A DNA stretch of 64,000 bases from Bartonella birtlesii IBS 325 (GCF_000273375.1 NZ_CM001557.1:1189473-1253472); one strand, 5' to 3'; numbered from the stretch's first letter, positions 53,461 to 64,000 are shown. Program-made: numbers and translations. Notes: a model not told the origin generated them from the letters alone.

Positions 53461-54843
53461 TCAACAAAGCAGATTATTATTGATTGATTGAGAATTATGA
53501 AATTTTTTATTACGTTTGATATAAACAATTCCATATCCAAGACCTACAAGAGCAGATAAACCAGATCCACAAAGGACACCAATTTTTGCAGAATCAAGCA
53601 AAACAACATCTTTAAAAGCAAGCATTGAAACAAAGATAGACATCGTAAAGCCAATTCCTGCTAAAAAACCAATGAGTAAAATACCTGCCCATGTCATTTG
53701 AGGAGGCAGGCGACAGAGTCCTGATTTTACGGCTAGATAACTGGCGGCAATAATACCAAAAGGCTTTCCAACAAAAAGACCAATAACAACACCAAGTACA
53801 ATCAAAAATGATTCATGAGAAGAAAGGTCAAAATTTGCAAAACTAACACCAGCATTTGCAAAAGCAAAAATTGGCATCACACTGTACGCAACCCACGGAT
53901 GCAGTGCCTTTTGAACACGTATTACTGGAGCAATCATATCGCGTTGCCCTTTACGCATTTTTTTCAATGCGGTTGCGATATGATGCAGATCTGTTTTAGT
54001 ATTTTTTTCTTGAAGAATTTGCATCGCATTGCTTAGCATGGTGAGTGGTGCAACAAGGGTGCGGGTAGGGTAAACAGGAGTCATCATACCTAAAATCACG
54101 CCAGCAAGTGATGGATGAACACCTGTTGTCATTAAACCCCACCAGATGATTGCACCAGGCAGAATGTACAGCCATGCCGATGCGAATCCAATCCATTGAA
54201 AAAACAACACCAAAGCAATACCTGCAGCTGCAATAATGAGACCACTAGGATCAATGTTTGTAGAGTAGAAGAAAGCAATAATGAGAACAGCAATAATATC
54301 ATCAATAATTGCTAAAGATAAAAGGATGATATGAAGGTTAGAAGGAATTTTTTTCCCGAGAAGAGCCAAAATACCTAAAGCAAAGGCGATATCTGTTGCT
54401 GTTGGCACAGCCCAACCATGTGTATGTCCTCCCTTCAGGTTAAAGCTGAGATAAATAATTGCAGGAAGACATACTCCACCTATTGCAGCAACAATTGGTA
54501 AAATAGCTTGTTTAAGATTGGCAAGAGCACCTTCATGAATTTCACGTCGAATTTCCATTCCAGCAACCAGAAAAAAGACAGTCATGAGAGCATCATTAAC
54601 CCAGAAATGTAAGTCCCATGAGAGAGAGAAATGACCAAAACTAAAGCCAAAAGGTGTATGCCAGAAAGACTCATAGAGAGAAGCATATTGAGAATTAGCA
54701 AAAACGAGTGCAGCAGCTGCAGCTAATAAAAGAACAATCCCACTGAGAGCTTCAATATGGAGAAAACGCTCGATAGCAGAAAGCGCTTGATTTGTGACAC
54801 GAGAAGCGCGGTTAGGTAAGCGATTTGAAGATAAATCAGGCAT
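53461..54843 (-). CDS. nhaA: Na+/H+ antiporter NhaA
   Basis: Exchanges internal sodium for external protons across the inner membrane, controlling pH and sodium. Helices and signatures match the family: FWVNDALMTVFFLVAGMEIRRE, then DIAFALGILALLGKKIP, and the ion-binding pair in LAIIDDIIAVLIIAFFYS. ATG 54843 (MPDLSSNRLP) follows GGAG at 7 bases; a TTG four codons earlier is possible. Length is about 460 aa, longer than E. coli NhaA (388) because of an N-terminal hydrophilic leader of around 25 residues and a charged C-terminal tail. Confidence 0.95.
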   Translation of the reverse strand: MPDLSSNRLPNRASRVTNQALSAIERFLHIEALSGIVLLLAAAAALVFANSQYASLYESFWHTPFGFSFGHFSLSWDLHFWVNDALMTVFFLVAGMEIRREIHEGALANLKQAILPIVAAIGGVCLPAIIYLSFNLKGGHTHGWAVPTATDIAFALGILALLGKKIPSNLHIILLSLAIIDDIIAVLIIAFFYSTNIDPSGLIIAAAGIALVLFFQWIGFASAWLYILPGAIIWWGLMTTGVHPSLAGVILGMMTPVYPTRTLVAPLTMLSNAMQILQEKNTKTDLHHIATALKKMRKGQRDMIAPVIRVQKALHPWVAYSVMPIFAFANAGVSFANFDLSSHESFLIVLGVVIGLFVGKPFGIIAASYLAVKSGLCRLPPQMTWAGILLIGFLAGIGFTMSIFVSMLAFKDVVLLDSAKIGVLCGSGLSALVGLGYGIVYIKRNKKFHNSQSINNNLLC

Positions 54844-54994
54844 GAACAACTCCAACTATCGACAATTTTACGAATGTATATTCCTTGCGTAAATTACTTT
54901 ATAGGACATTCTCTCTTATCATACAAAAGAGAAAAGAGGAATAAAGCCACTAAAGTTATAGACAAGATCATCATATTTAAAACTGAATATATTT

Positions 54995-56692
54995 TTAAGG
55001 CGATGCTTGATTTTTTACCACAAGATGTACTTTGTTTAAAATTGTAGACAAATCATTTTGTAGAGCAGACTGAAGATCAGTTATTGTGAGCCCTTTATCA
55101 TCTTTCGCTTTAATTTTAATGGTTAATGTTTGAGGTCGTTTAGCGAAGTCACCCAAAGATTTAGAAATTTTTTCTGCTTCATCGTGTTTTTTTAACAGCA
55201 GCTTGGGGCTTTGTGTCATCATCAGATAAAAATTGTCATAAAGTTCCTGTTTGAGATCATGTTTCTTGTCATTAAGATTTTGTGCAAGATAAGAAAAAAG
55301 CTTATCAATAAAACCAGCATCCGTATAGCGGATGCCAATATCAAAGATACCAATATTTTGAGAAACAGCAATCATTAAGTCTTTTTGAGCAGAAAAGAGC
55401 TTTTCATCAACATCAACAACTTGCGCTGATATTTCTCCAGATCCAACATTTCTTATGTTGAAAGACATTGTATTAAGAAAAAGCATACGTTTTTTCTCAT
55501 CATAAGAGACATCCAATTTTCCCGAAAAATCAAAGCGCTCAAGATTGAGCTTTTTGAGCAAGTCTAAGTCTTTTTCGTTCATTTTTTTAGTTAAAATTGA
55601 AAGATTATTGAAAGAGATAAGAAGTTTTTTTGGTATAGGCTGATTCCATAAGCCTTGTTTGAATTGGAATGATTCAAATGTTTCTTTAAACTGCGGTGCG
55701 TCGATAACGAGCTTACTCACATCTGCATCAGCTAAGGTAATGTTAGAAAAGTCATTTATAAGAATATCACGGATTACTTTTTTTTCAGCTACAATATTAT
55801 TTTTTTCTCGTGCATTCAAGTAAGCATCAAATAATTTTTGAGGTGTTTGTTTGAACGATCTCATTTTAAAACCGGATGTTTTAAATGCACCAACAGCCAG
55901 AGAAACGTCTTTCTCTTTCTCTTTTTCTTTGAAAATATCAACCATTAGATTTTTTAGAGAAATAGGACCAGTAATATTTTTTACTTGATTGACAGAACTA
56001 CCTTTTCCTAAAAGAATAGCATAGGCATAGTTTATGTCCATGTCATGTGCTTCTATTGCATCACTTTTAGCGGTAAGACGCATTTGTTTAGTACCATCTG
56101 CAACAGTCGCTGTTAGATCCATATTTTTGATGCTAACAGAACCAATCTGTCCCTTTTTAAAATTAAAAAGCTGAAAATTCTCTATCTTCAATTTTTCGAT
56201 TTGTTCATCCGCATTTTTTACAGAAAGCTGTATATCCGGAGCAACAATTGAAGAAAGATCAATACGCATAATTGATTGCAAAAGGTGTGATGTAAGTGTG
56301 CTATCCTTCTCCTTTAAAGAGATGCTATTGAAAGAAATTTGCGGAACTTTCACATTGATATTTTTATACTGTAAATCGACATTGTAAAATGTAAAAGTAC
56401 CAGGAATAAAAGAAATAGGAGGACGTGCAGAAAGAGCTCCAATTTTAAGGGACACACCGGCAGGGACGGGGAGTGTAACGTTTGTTAAATTAACTTTGCC
56501 CATAATACTGACATCATATGTTTCTGCTTTTATAGAATGGCGCGCTATCTCCCGTTTCACGAAACTGTTAAGGTAGGGCTTTGCCATATAAAAACCACCG
56601 ACAAAAACAATGAATAAAATAGCAAAAAAACCAACAATACATATTAACCAATATTTTAGTTTTCTCTGATGCACACCATTAAGATTGACCAT
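54995..56692 (-). CDS. Large membrane-anchored periplasmic protein of unknown function
   Basis: From ATG 56692 (565 aa; GGAAG ahead) the protein has a short cytosolic end, one transmembrane helix (LICIVGFFAILFIVFVGGFY), and a long extracytoplasmic region rich in alternating polar beta pattern (VNLTNVTLPVPAGVSLKIGA, PGTFTFYNVDLQYKNINVKV, IGSVSIKNMDLTATV). A short Lys/Glu run (KEKEKEKD) interrupts it. This layout resembles AsmA-like and other beta-rich bridge proteins, but I do not claim homology. The in-frame region up to 56746 lacks a ribosome site. It lies between nhaA and the SLC13 gene, with a promoter likely near 56800. Confidence 0.65.
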   Translation of the reverse strand: MVNLNGVHQRKLKYWLICIVGFFAILFIVFVGGFYMAKPYLNSFVKREIARHSIKAETYDVSIMGKVNLTNVTLPVPAGVSLKIGALSARPPISFIPGTFTFYNVDLQYKNINVKVPQISFNSISLKEKDSTLTSHLLQSIMRIDLSSIVAPDIQLSVKNADEQIEKLKIENFQLFNFKKGQIGSVSIKNMDLTATVADGTKQMRLTAKSDAIEAHDMDINYAYAILLGKGSSVNQVKNITGPISLKNLMVDIFKEKEKEKDVSLAVGAFKTSGFKMRSFKQTPQKLFDAYLNAREKNNIVAEKKVIRDILINDFSNITLADADVSKLVIDAPQFKETFESFQFKQGLWNQPIPKKLLISFNNLSILTKKMNEKDLDLLKKLNLERFDFSGKLDVSYDEKKRMLFLNTMSFNIRNVGSGEISAQVVDVDEKLFSAQKDLMIAVSQNIGIFDIGIRYTDAGFIDKLFSYLAQNLNDKKHDLKQELYDNFYLMMTQSPKLLLKKHDEAEKISKSLGDFAKRPQTLTIKIKAKDDKGLTITDLQSALQNDLSTILNKVHLVVKNQASP

Positions 56693-57017
56693 TTTTTCTT
56701 CCGCTTTCACTTGATACGAGAACATAGACGAGTTCTCTAAAAACAACAGTAAAGGTTCAAATATGGCTGCACCAAACAGTTACCCATTCTTACCCGCTTT
56801 GCACATGTAGAATCATTATCGCCTTTTGGGCAATACATTTTTATTATCTGTCATCAATTTTTTTTAATTTCAACATTTTATAATAAGGAAGTCTATGTAG
56901 ATTACAATTATGTTTATCATTAAATTATTTTCATGTCAGCTTTTATCTTGCTGCTATTTATAGGAACAGTTAAAAAATAAGAGTTATATTTTATTTTATG
57001 TAATCTAACGGGGAGAA

Positions 57018-58795
57018 ATGGGTGTCATGACAGAAGATCAAATAATGACGTTTTCTATCATTGGTTTCATGATGGTTGTTTTTATTTGGGATCGATTCCG
57101 TTATGACCTTGTCGCTATTTGTACATTATTGATTACTTGTAGTGTGGGACTTGTTAGCCCGAAGGAGGCGTTTAGCGGTTTTAGTAATGATATTGTTATT
57201 ATTGTGGGAAGTGTGTTTGTTGTTAGTACGGCTGTATCACGTTCTGGTATCATGGAATTTATCATTCAACGGCTATGGCCAGATGTGAAATCAGTACGCC
57301 TTCAATTGGCTTTTTTGGTTATTTCTGTAGTATTTTTGTCAATGTTTGTGAAAAACATTGGCGCTTTAGCTATCATGCTGCCGATTGCTTTCCAATTTGC
57401 TCGTCGTTCTCAGGTTTCTCCCTCCGTTTTTTTGATGCCCATGGCATTTGGTTCTTTATTAGGCGGTCTTATGACACAGATAGGAACTTCTCCCAACGTT
57501 GTTATTTCAGCTATGCAAGAACGTCTAGCGGGAGTACCTTTTACCATGTTTGATTTTACCCCGGTTGGGATAGTCGTTGCTACTGCTGGTGTATTATATG
57601 TGGTATTTTTTTCTTGGCTTTTACCTGTACGGGTACGTTCAGGTGTATCGTTTGATGATGCTATTGATATTCGTAACTATGTTTCGGAAATACATATTCC
57701 AACGAATTCATCGATTGTAGGAAAAACTATTATTGATTTGGTTAAGCCATCTGGTGGTGATGTCATGGTGATTCATATCATTAGAAACAATGTATCAATT
57801 TCACCATTGCCAGATTTTGTTTTATCTGAAAATGATATTGTTTTGCTGGAAGGTTCGCATACAGGGCTAGATAGTGTGATGAATTCTGCTCGTTTAGAAT
57901 TTTCTACTGGTCGAGCTATTCCAGCGGGTGATAAAGATAGCGACATTGATATTATTGAGGCCGTCATTACACATAATTCTCCTCTTATTGGCATCAGTGC
58001 GAAAGAGTTTTCACTTTTTGATCGCTATGATGTAAATTTTCTTGCGTTAAGTCGTCAGCATGAAAGAGTACGGGGCAGGCTTGGTGATATTATTTTCCAT
58101 CTTGGAGATGTAATTGTTTTGCAAGGGCAGGATACGATTATTCCCACTTTATTACGGGAATTGAAATGTTTGCCTTTAGCAAAGCGAAATATCGTATTTG
58201 GTAATTTACGACATGGTTTTGTTTCTTTAGCTATTCTCTTTATAGCGATAATTTTTACGGCTTTTCATATTGTTCCTGTTGCTTTTGCTTTTTTTCTGCT
58301 GCCGCTGCAATGGTTATCTTTCGCGTTTTGCCAGCGCGTGATTTATATCAAGCGTTAGATGGTCAAATATTAGTCCTGTTAGCAACTCTCATTCCAGTAA
58401 GTGCGGCACTAGAGAAGACAGGATGTACAGATCTCATAGGTCAATGGCTTAGCCAGTTGGCGGTATTTTTCCCACCATCTGGTGCATTAGCACTTATGTT
58501 GGTGACAGCCATGTTGGTAACGCCGTTTTTAAATAATGCAGCGACAGTGATGATGGTAGCTCCAATTGCATCAAGTTTTGCTCATTCTCTTCATTATAAA
58601 CCTGAAGCTTTTCTGATGGCTGTTGCGATTGGTGCGGGGTGTGAATTTCTCACACCTATTGGACATCAAAGTAATATGCTCGTGATGGCACCAGGAGGAT
58701 ATCGATTTAGTGATTATCCGCGATTTGGTGCGCCACTAGCAGTATTGGTAGTTATTGTTGCTGTTCCAATGCTTATGTGGATTTGGCCATTATAA
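57018..58795 (+). pseudogene. SLC13/ArsB-type anion permease with TrkA-C domains, frameshifted
   Basis: A membrane permease whose N-terminal half has the DASS helices (FVVSTAVSRSGIMEFIIQRL, FVKNIGALAIMLPIAF). Two TrkA-C regulatory domains sit between residues about 210 and 380 (SSIVGKTIIDLVKP... and SPLIGISAKEFSLFDRYDV). The last part, NNAATVMMVAPIASSFA and GCEFLTPIGHQSNMLVM, is in another frame. The break is in a run of seven Ts at 58289-58295; eight would restore AFFSAAAAMVIFRVLPARDL. The restored protein would be about 592 aa. ATG 57018 begins MGVMTEDQIM behind GGGGAGAA. Confidence 0.88.
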
Positions 58796-59278
58796 TAGAA
58801 TGTTTTTAGAAACTGTATTGGTTACAAAAATTTGTTAACCGGATAAAAATTTAAGTTGAAGAGATAGAATTGATGCAGAAATCTTTGCTTAAGGTCTGTT
58901 TTTTATAAATCTTTTTCCCATTGTTAATAATTTGAACCAGTATAATAATTATTACTTTTGAGTTTTTTAAAGTAATCCTTATAGCTATAGAGAGACTGAC
59001 GAATAATTCTTAATACTATAGTTAAGCGTGACATGATGAATATTAAAGCGATGATAATTTTTAAAATTTAAAAGATTAAAAAAACTGCAATATGAACAAA
59101 AAGGCAGTTACATCGTTTTGGGTTGATGCAGTTATAAAACTCTAAGTGGTTCAGATACGTATGGATTTTAGATGAAGAGCTTAGAAGTTTTAAATTTTTT
59201 TAGTTAATTAGGACTACCATCTTTGTTCATTTATGCGTAAAAGCACAAATAAAGTAACTTTTTTCAAGGTATGATAAT
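58796..59278. other. Spacer between the SLC13 gene and the CpoB/YfgM-like gene
   Basis: AT-rich. I see no gene remnant. The promoter of the downstream gene pair is probably near 59200, but no clear boxes were picked. Confidence 0.5.
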
Positions 59279-59950
59279 ATGTCGTATGATAGTTTTATTG
59301 CTGAAGTAAATGCAGAGTTTCGTCAAGAAAAGGCTCTTGCTTTTTGGAGACGTTATGGTTTTTCAATTATTGGAGCAGCTATTGTTTTTATACTCATGAT
59401 AGTTGCTTATCAAATTTATCATCAGCAGCAAATAAAGAAAGCTGGTTATATTGGTGATGCATTTGTAAAAAGTCTTGATCTTGCAAATACACGTCATTTT
59501 GATGAGGCAGTAAAGCAATTGGAAATTGTTAAAGCCTCTCATTTTGGGGGCTATCCTTTTCTTGCACGTTTACGTGAGGCTTCTTTGTTCATGGAACAAG
59601 GTAATACTATGAAATCGGTGGAGATTTTTGATTCTGTTGCTGCTGATAAAGGAGCACCGCAAATTTTACGAAAAGTTGCAAAAATTCGGGCTGCTTATAT
59701 TTTGGTTGATACAGGGACCTTAGCTGATGTCGAAAAGCGTATCAAAGATATGGCAAATGATATTGATCCTATGCGTATGTCTGCAAGAGAAGCTTTGGGT
59801 TTAGCCGCCTATAAAGCAGGGAAGTTTGATGAGGCCGTTGATTATTTTCAGAAAATTTCTGCAGAAGATATGATAAGATCAAAAATTATAGATCGAGCAC
59901 GCATTATGCTTGAGCTTATGCAAGCTGAAGGTAAGGCAAATAAGGGATAA
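59279..59950 (+). CDS. YfgM/CpoB-like TPR protein (tetratricopeptide-like, TPR_21)
   Basis: A 223-aa protein with a short cytosolic part, one signal-anchor helix ([20 protein letters not shown], near residue 26), and an extracytoplasmic region of TPR-like helical pairs ([40 protein letters not shown]). YfgM in enterobacteria assists periplasmic folding at the SecYEG translocon; a similar role is inferred here. The alphaproteobacterial gene order (this gene before der) matches. It ends 4 bases before the der ATG, so the two are co-transcribed and probably coupled. Confidence 0.85.
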   Translation: MSYDSFIAEVNAEFRQEKALAFWRRYGFSIIGAAIVFILMIVAYQIYHQQQIKKAGYIGDAFVKSLDLANTRHFDEAVKQLEIVKASHFGGYPFLARLREASLFMEQGNTMKSVEIFDSVAADKGAPQILRKVAKIRAAYILVDTGTLADVEKRIKDMANDIDPMRMSAREALGLAAYKAGKFDEAVDYFQKISAEDMIRSKIIDRARIMLELMQAEGKANKG

Positions 59951-59954
59951 ATTT

Positions 59955-61382
59955 ATGAGCCTTACCATTGCTATAGTCGGTCGCCCCAATGTCGGGAAGT
60001 CAACACTCTTCAATCGTTTGGTTGGGCAAAAATTGGCATTAGTTGATGATATGCCAGGTGTTACACGTGATCGTCGTATTCATGCGGGTAAACTTCAAGA
60101 TTTGCGTTTTGATGTGATTGATACAGCTGGGTTGGAAGAGGCGGGTGATCATACACTGGAAGGCCGTATGCGTTCTCAGACAAAGGTGGCTATTGATCAA
60201 GCTGATCTTGTTTTATTTATGTTTGATGCAAAAAGCGGAATAACACCAAGTGATTTAAACTTTGCTTCACTGGTACGAAAATCAGGCAAACCAATTGTAC
60301 TTGTTGCTAATAAAACTGAGTCAAGAGCAGCCAAAGGGGGAGAGTATGAAGCATGGTCATTAGGTCTAGGAGAACCTTGTCCAATATCTGCTGAACATGG
60401 TTTGGGGCTTACGGATCTTCGTGATGCAATTATGGAGGCTGTTGGCAGAGAATACGCTCTTGAAAGCAACAATGAAGAAGAATGCATTGCTGTACAGCTT
60501 TCTTCTGTTGGTGATGATGTGAAGGATTTTCAGGAGGAGGGACTTATTTACGATGAAGATAAGCCTATTCGGATTGCCATTGCAGGGCGTCCAAATACAG
60601 GAAAATCAACCCTCATCAACAGTATATTAAAACAAGAGCGATTGTTAACAGGACCCGAAGCAGGACTTACGCGTGATTCTATTTCTGTAGATTGGGAATG
60701 GCGTGGTCGTCATATTAAACTTTTTGATACTGCAGGGTTGCGTCGAAAATCAAAAATTCAAGAAAAATTAGAAAAGCTTTCTGTTGCCGATACTTTACGT
60801 GCTATTCGTTTTGCCGAAGTAGTGGTGATTGTTTTTGATGCAACGGCACCTTTTGAAAAGCAAGATTTACAAATTGCTGACCTTGTGATTCGTGAAGGAC
60901 GTGTTCCACTTATTGCTTTTAATAAGTGGGATCTTATTGAAAATAGCCAGGTAACATTGATTGATTTGCATGAAAAATGTAGCCGGCTTCTTCCTCAGGT
61001 TCGTGGTTTAAGAGCAATTCCTTTATCAGGTCAATATGGCCAAGGGATTAATAAATTGATGGAAAATATCATGACAATGCACCGTGTATGGAATCGTCGT
61101 ATTTCTACAGCAAAACTGAATCAATGGCTTGAAACTGCCGTGGCATATCGCCCACCACCTGCAGTTTCTGGACGTCGTCTTAAAGTAAAATATATCACAC
61201 AAATTAAAACGCGTCCTCCTGGATTTATGCTTTCTTGTTCGCGACCAAAGGTAATGCCTCAATCGTATTTGCGTTATCTAACCAATGGATTACGTGATAC
61301 ATTTAACATGCTTGGTGTACCCATTCGCGTATCGTTACGAGCATCTGATAATCCTTTTGCAGTACGCTCCAGAAAGAAATAA
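59955..61382 (+). CDS. der: GTPase Der (EngA)
   Basis: Essential GTPase for assembly of the 50S ribosomal subunit. It has two G domains in tandem: [14 protein letters not shown] (10-23), DxxG as DTAGLEE, and NKTE; then [23 protein letters not shown] and NKWD. A C-terminal KH-like domain follows ([20 protein letters not shown]). ATG 59955 gives 475 aa; the frame extends upstream but only within the previous gene. It is coupled to the YfgM-like gene. The next 550 bases are non-coding. Confidence 0.97.
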   Translation: MSLTIAIVGRPNVGKSTLFNRLVGQKLALVDDMPGVTRDRRIHAGKLQDLRFDVIDTAGLEEAGDHTLEGRMRSQTKVAIDQADLVLFMFDAKSGITPSDLNFASLVRKSGKPIVLVANKTESRAAKGGEYEAWSLGLGEPCPISAEHGLGLTDLRDAIMEAVGREYALESNNEEECIAVQLSSVGDDVKDFQEEGLIYDEDKPIRIAIAGRPNTGKSTLINSILKQERLLTGPEAGLTRDSISVDWEWRGRHIKLFDTAGLRRKSKIQEKLEKLSVADTLRAIRFAEVVVIVFDATAPFEKQDLQIADLVIREGRVPLIAFNKWDLIENSQVTLIDLHEKCSRLLPQVRGLRAIPLSGQYGQGINKLMENIMTMHRVWNRRISTAKLNQWLETAVAYRPPPAVSGRRLKVKYITQIKTRPPGFMLSCSRPKVMPQSYLRYLTNGLRDTFNMLGVPIRVSLRASDNPFAVRSRKK

Positions 61383-61930
61383 TACTTCTCTCTTTAACTA
61401 TGAGAATGCGTTAAAAAGAACGTTTGAATAACAAAAATGAATTAATTATTTTAACAGATTTAAGGCTGTAAGCTTTGAATGAAAGAAAAAACATAAATCC
61501 TTTTAATTAAGAAGGTACTTTTCATGCAGAGTAAGTGTAATAATTGAAGGCGTGAATAACGTGTTATAGTACTGATATGTATGAAAAACTTTTAGTATTT
61601 ACAATTTTTGGACGACAAAGACGATTTTCAATAACCTATCCAAATAAAAAGCAAAAATATTTTTTAAAATTCATCAATCTTCAATTGTAAAAAAAGGCTT
61701 TTAAATTGGTCACAGCTATACAAAGTATTCGTGTTTAAAGTTCTGTTTACGCAGTTCTATTTTCGTAATAACTATTAACTCACAATTTTAATATTATGCC
61801 TTAGATACATTATTATTGCGATAAATTGTGATAGATTTCTTTTAGCGTCTTGACGAATAAATTCGCGAACAATATGATGCCCATAATTTTATAAAATACG
61901 TTTTCACTCTGCTTGACTAAGGAGCTGATG
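61383..61930. other. Spacer upstream of the F0 operon
   Basis: AT-rich. It must contain the promoter of the ATP synthase F0 operon. I do not see a definite pair of promoter boxes. No hidden gene is recognised. Confidence 0.5.
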
Positions 61931-62359
61931 ATGGCAAAGGGGAGAAAGCCCATTGTGCCAGGAAATGAAGCTGAAGGAGAAAAGCAAAGTGGCTGTTTTC
62001 ATTCAGAGGATCTAGAATGTCGTAGTCAGAAGTTAGGTTTGGCTTTAATGCGTAAACAAGCATTAGGAAAGCTGGGATCTAAGGAAAGAGAAGGAGAACG
62101 ACAAAGTGGGGTTGCGCGTGCGGTTAAGCTTTCCAGTGAGTTTCTGGCAAGTATTATTGTAGGTGTTGTGTTGGGGTTAGGGTTTGATAAAGTAGCAGGT
62201 TCATTGCCATGGGGATTGGTATTTTTCCTTTTTCTTGGATTTGCTGCTGGTGTATTGAGTATTCTTCGGTCTGTGGGGTATATTCCTCCCAGTCAATTAG
62301 AACAAAAAGGCATATTGCGCCAAGATAAAGGGGCCAATAAAAAAAGGTCCGATAAATGA
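61931..62359 (+). CDS. atpI: F0F1 ATP synthase accessory protein AtpI
   Basis: Small membrane protein at the head of alphaproteobacterial F0 operons; AtpI is thought to help assemble the c ring. A charged N-terminal half (EGEKQSG and REGERQSG) precedes two hydrophobic helices ([20 protein letters not shown] and [20 protein letters not shown]). I start at ATG 61931 with AAGGAG 6 bases ahead; ATG 61928 and TTG 61913 are also in frame. Length is 142 aa. It ends 7 bases before atpB, one operon. Confidence 0.88.
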   Translation: MAKGRKPIVPGNEAEGEKQSGCFHSEDLECRSQKLGLALMRKQALGKLGSKEREGERQSGVARAVKLSSEFLASIIVGVVLGLGFDKVAGSLPWGLVFFLFLGFAAGVLSILRSVGYIPPSQLEQKGILRQDKGANKKRSDK

Positions 62360-62366
62360 GGTTGAA

Positions 62367-63125
62367 GTGACATCGCATGCTCCAGATCCTATTCATCAGT
62401 TTGAGATTTCAAGACTGATTAAGATTTCTATAGGGAATATGGATTTTTCATTTACAAATGTATCATTTTTTATAGTGGCTACAGTTGTTGTAACTTCGGT
62501 TTTTCTCTTTATTTCATCATCAAGTCGTGGGTTGATCCCAACACGGATGCAGTCTCTTTCAGAAATGGCATATGAATTTGTAGCGTCAACTTTGCGAGAA
62601 TCATCTGGCGTGCAGGGAATGCGGTTTTTTCCTTTAGTTTTTTCCTTATTTAATTTTATTTTGGTTGCTAATTTTATAGGTCTTTTCCCTTATTTTTATA
62701 CGATTACTTCTCAGATTATGATTACCTTTTCACTGGCGATGTTGGTTATTTTAACGGTGATTGGTTATGGTTTCTATAAACATGGAATTGGTTTTTTGAA
62801 ATTGTTTGTTCCCAGTGGTGTGCCTATTATGATTTTGCCGCTTGTGACGATGATTGAGATTATTTCTTTTCTTTCTCGTCCTATTAGTCTCTCACTTCGT
62901 CTTTTTGCTAATATGCTTGCTGGTCATATTACCCTCAAAGTGTTTTCTGGTTTTGTTGTTTCAATGATTGGGGTAGGAATCATAGGCATTGGAGGTTCAG
63001 TTTTACCGCTTATTATGACCGTAGCGATTACTGCTCTTGAATTTTTGGTTGCATTTCTTCAAGCTTATGTCTTTACGGTTTTAACTTGTATGTATCTTAA
63101 TGATGCAGTTCATCCAGGACATTAA
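62367..63125 (+). CDS. atpB: ATP synthase F0 subunit a
   Basis: Proton-channel subunit of the F0 motor. It has about five to six helices; the essential arginine is in [18 protein letters not shown], facing the c ring. The C-terminal helix [20 protein letters not shown] is typical, with the conserved Gln. The 252-aa length is normal. The start is GTG 62367, only 7 bases after atpI, so coupling to atpI is probable. atpE follows after 54 bases. Confidence 0.96.
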   Translation: MTSHAPDPIHQFEISRLIKISIGNMDFSFTNVSFFIVATVVVTSVFLFISSSSRGLIPTRMQSLSEMAYEFVASTLRESSGVQGMRFFPLVFSLFNFILVANFIGLFPYFYTITSQIMITFSLAMLVILTVIGYGFYKHGIGFLKLFVPSGVPIMILPLVTMIEIISFLSRPISLSLRLFANMLAGHITLKVFSGFVVSMIGVGIIGIGGSVLPLIMTVAITALEFLVAFLQAYVFTVLTCMYLNDAVHPGH

Positions 63126-63179
63126 TAAAACTGGCGGTTTTCCGTCGAATGGTACAATTTTGCTTTAAAGGAGAATAAT

Positions 63180-63410
63180 ATGGAATTAGTGCTTGCAGCA
63201 AAGTATATTGGTGCTGGTCTTGCTTGCTTTGGTATGGCCGGAACAGCTTTAGGGCTTGGGAATATTTTTGGTAGCTATCTTTCTGGTGCGTTACGCAATC
63301 CATCAGCAGCCGATAGTCAATTTGGTCGCCTAGTATTTGGTTTTGCTGTGACAGAAGCTTTAGGTATTTTTTCATTACTGATTGCTTTGTTGCTTCTTTT
63401 TGCGGTTTAA
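63180..63410 (+). CDS. atpE: ATP synthase F0 subunit c
   Basis: Ring-forming hairpin protein that carries protons. It is 76 aa with two helices and the polar loop RNPSA (39-43). The proton-binding acidic residue is Glu59 in [15 protein letters not shown]. The first helix has the small-residue pattern [11 protein letters not shown]. The start is ATG 63180 behind AAAGGAG. Subunit c is needed in many more copies than a or b, which fits its strong ribosome site and the hairpin immediately downstream. Confidence 0.97.
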   Translation: MELVLAAKYIGAGLACFGMAGTALGLGNIFGSYLSGALRNPSAADSQFGRLVFGFAVTEALGIFSLLIALLLLFAV

Positions 63411-63423
63411 GCAGTTTCTAAGT

Positions 63424-63465
63424 AGGGGTATGTAGGTTTTCTTTGAGAAATAGACATACCCTTTT
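63424..63465 (+). terminator. Hairpin with U-tract between atpE and atpF'
   Basis: The arms AGGGGTATGT (63424-63433) and ACATACCCTT (63454-63463, one G-U pair) enclose 20 bases and are followed by TT. This looks like a partial intrinsic terminator inside the operon, lowering expression of b'/b relative to c. Confidence 0.6.
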
Positions 63466-63542
63466 AGGCTTTAACAGCAGGGGCGTTAGTCTTGTAATTA
63501 GTGTAAGAATTTTTTATTAAGTTGTTTGAAGGATAAAAAAGG

Positions 63543-64000
63543 ATGTTTGTTTCCAGGGCTTATGCACAGACTATTGAAACATCAGTAGAGCATATCAAGA
63601 GTGTAACAGGCAATGCAGATCGTGTATTTCCGCCGTTTGATTTTGTGCATTTTGGTTCGCATCTTTTTTGGTTAGCGATTTCTTTTGGACTTTTTTATTT
63701 TTTCATTTCTCGTGTGATTGTACCGCGCATTGGTGGTGTTATTGAAACACGTCGGGATCGAATCGCGTCCGATTTGGATCAGGCAATGCGTATGAAGCAG
63801 GAAGCTGATACCGTAGTTGAGATTTACGAGCGCAAATTAGCAGAAGCACGCTCTCAAGCCTATATCATAGCACAATCTGCTGGTGAGGAAATAAAAGGAA
63901 AAGCTGAATTTGAACGAAAGAGAATTGAAGCAAGTTTAGAAAAAAAGCTAACAGATGCTGAAAAAAAGATTGCAAAAATACGCGATAAAGCTATGCAAAA
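63543..64000 (+). CDS. atpF': ATP synthase F0 subunit b' (partial at window end)
   Basis: Peripheral-stalk subunit that holds F1 against rotation. The start ATG 63543 follows GGAT(A)nGG. An N-terminal hydrophilic leader ([20 protein letters not shown]) is followed by one helix, [20 protein letters not shown], then [20 protein letters not shown] and a long coiled coil with many Lys/Glu/Ala heptads. b' rather than b is chosen because alphaproteobacteria place b' right after c and the leader is longer; the second b gene would come next but lies outside. The frame is open to base 64000. Confidence 0.93.
   Translation, partial: MFVSRAYAQTIETSVEHIKSVTGNADRVFPPFDFVHFGSHLFWLAISFGLFYFFISRVIVPRIGGVIETRRDRIASDLDQAMRMKQEADTVVEIYERKLAEARSQAYIIAQSAGEEIKGKAEFERKRIEASLEKKLTDAEKKIAKIRDKAMQ

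Overview
The window looks like chromosome of a Bartonella species (Alphaproteobacteria, Rhizobiales). The basis is low GC with very AT-rich spacers, the rhizobial gene neighbourhoods (divergent uvrA/ssb followed by gyrA-coaD-ppi-ppi-tgt; glnB-glnA; an F0 operon atpI-atpB-atpE-atpF'), an ATP12-type F1 assembly factor, a eukaryote-like NADP isocitrate dehydrogenase, a GyrA with alanine at the quinolone position, and heavy gene decay. The species cannot be fixed from the sequence alone.

Layout. 0.6-10.6 kb: housekeeping genes (rpiA, a DUF2059 protein, gor, class II DAHP synthase, nadE, gltX, rhlE, nadK), then tRNA-Arg(CCG). 11.5-15.6 kb: an orphan histidine ammonia-lyase and an amino-acid permease, separated by decayed DNA. 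16.3-19.2 kb: an accessory cassette bounded by two diverged direct repeats of about 110 bp, holding a DMT/EamA exporter and an L-amino-acid-ligase-like ATP-grasp enzyme, preceded by a broken, apparently translationally coupled frame. 19.3-38.3 kb: ATP12, glnB-glnA, uvrA/ssb, gyrA, coaD, two cyclophilins, tgt, two MFS transporters and icd. 38.7-46 kb: a graveyard region with two decayed copies of one HTH regulator, phage integrase, hexapeptide and YqaJ-exonuclease remnants, a truncated SSB, YafQ-like and BrnT-like toxin remnants, a second decayed ATP-grasp gene, an intact FAH hydrolase coupled to a ruined LysE exporter, tRNA-Ser and tRNA-Thr. 46.5-64 kb: a cystine-type symporter, a methyltransferase, comF, grxC, ubiG, lysC, a dTMP-kinase-like remnant, nhaA, a large membrane-anchored protein, an SLC13-type permease, a CpoB/YfgM-like protein, der, and the start of the F0 ATP synthase operon, which runs off the end.

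How it fits together. The core genes cover redox (gor, grxC), NAD metabolism (nadE, nadK), nitrogen control (glnB-glnA), translation and tRNA modification (gltX, tgt), DNA topology and repair (gyrA, uvrA, ssb) and ATP synthase assembly (ATP12, F0 genes). Several accessory loci repeat one plan: an enzyme paired with an exporter (ATP-grasp + DMT; FAH hydrolase + LysE). The most interesting candidates are the repeat-flanked ATP-grasp/DMT cassette, a possible bistable RNA downstream of tgt, a Tgt that lacks three of the four usual zinc ligands, and four otherwise intact genes (rpiA, coaD, an MFS gene, an SLC13 gene) that are each out of frame at a homopolymer. The last pattern may be sequencing error or real slippage/decay, and raw reads would decide it. 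No CRISPR array, rRNA operon or complete insertion sequence was seen.
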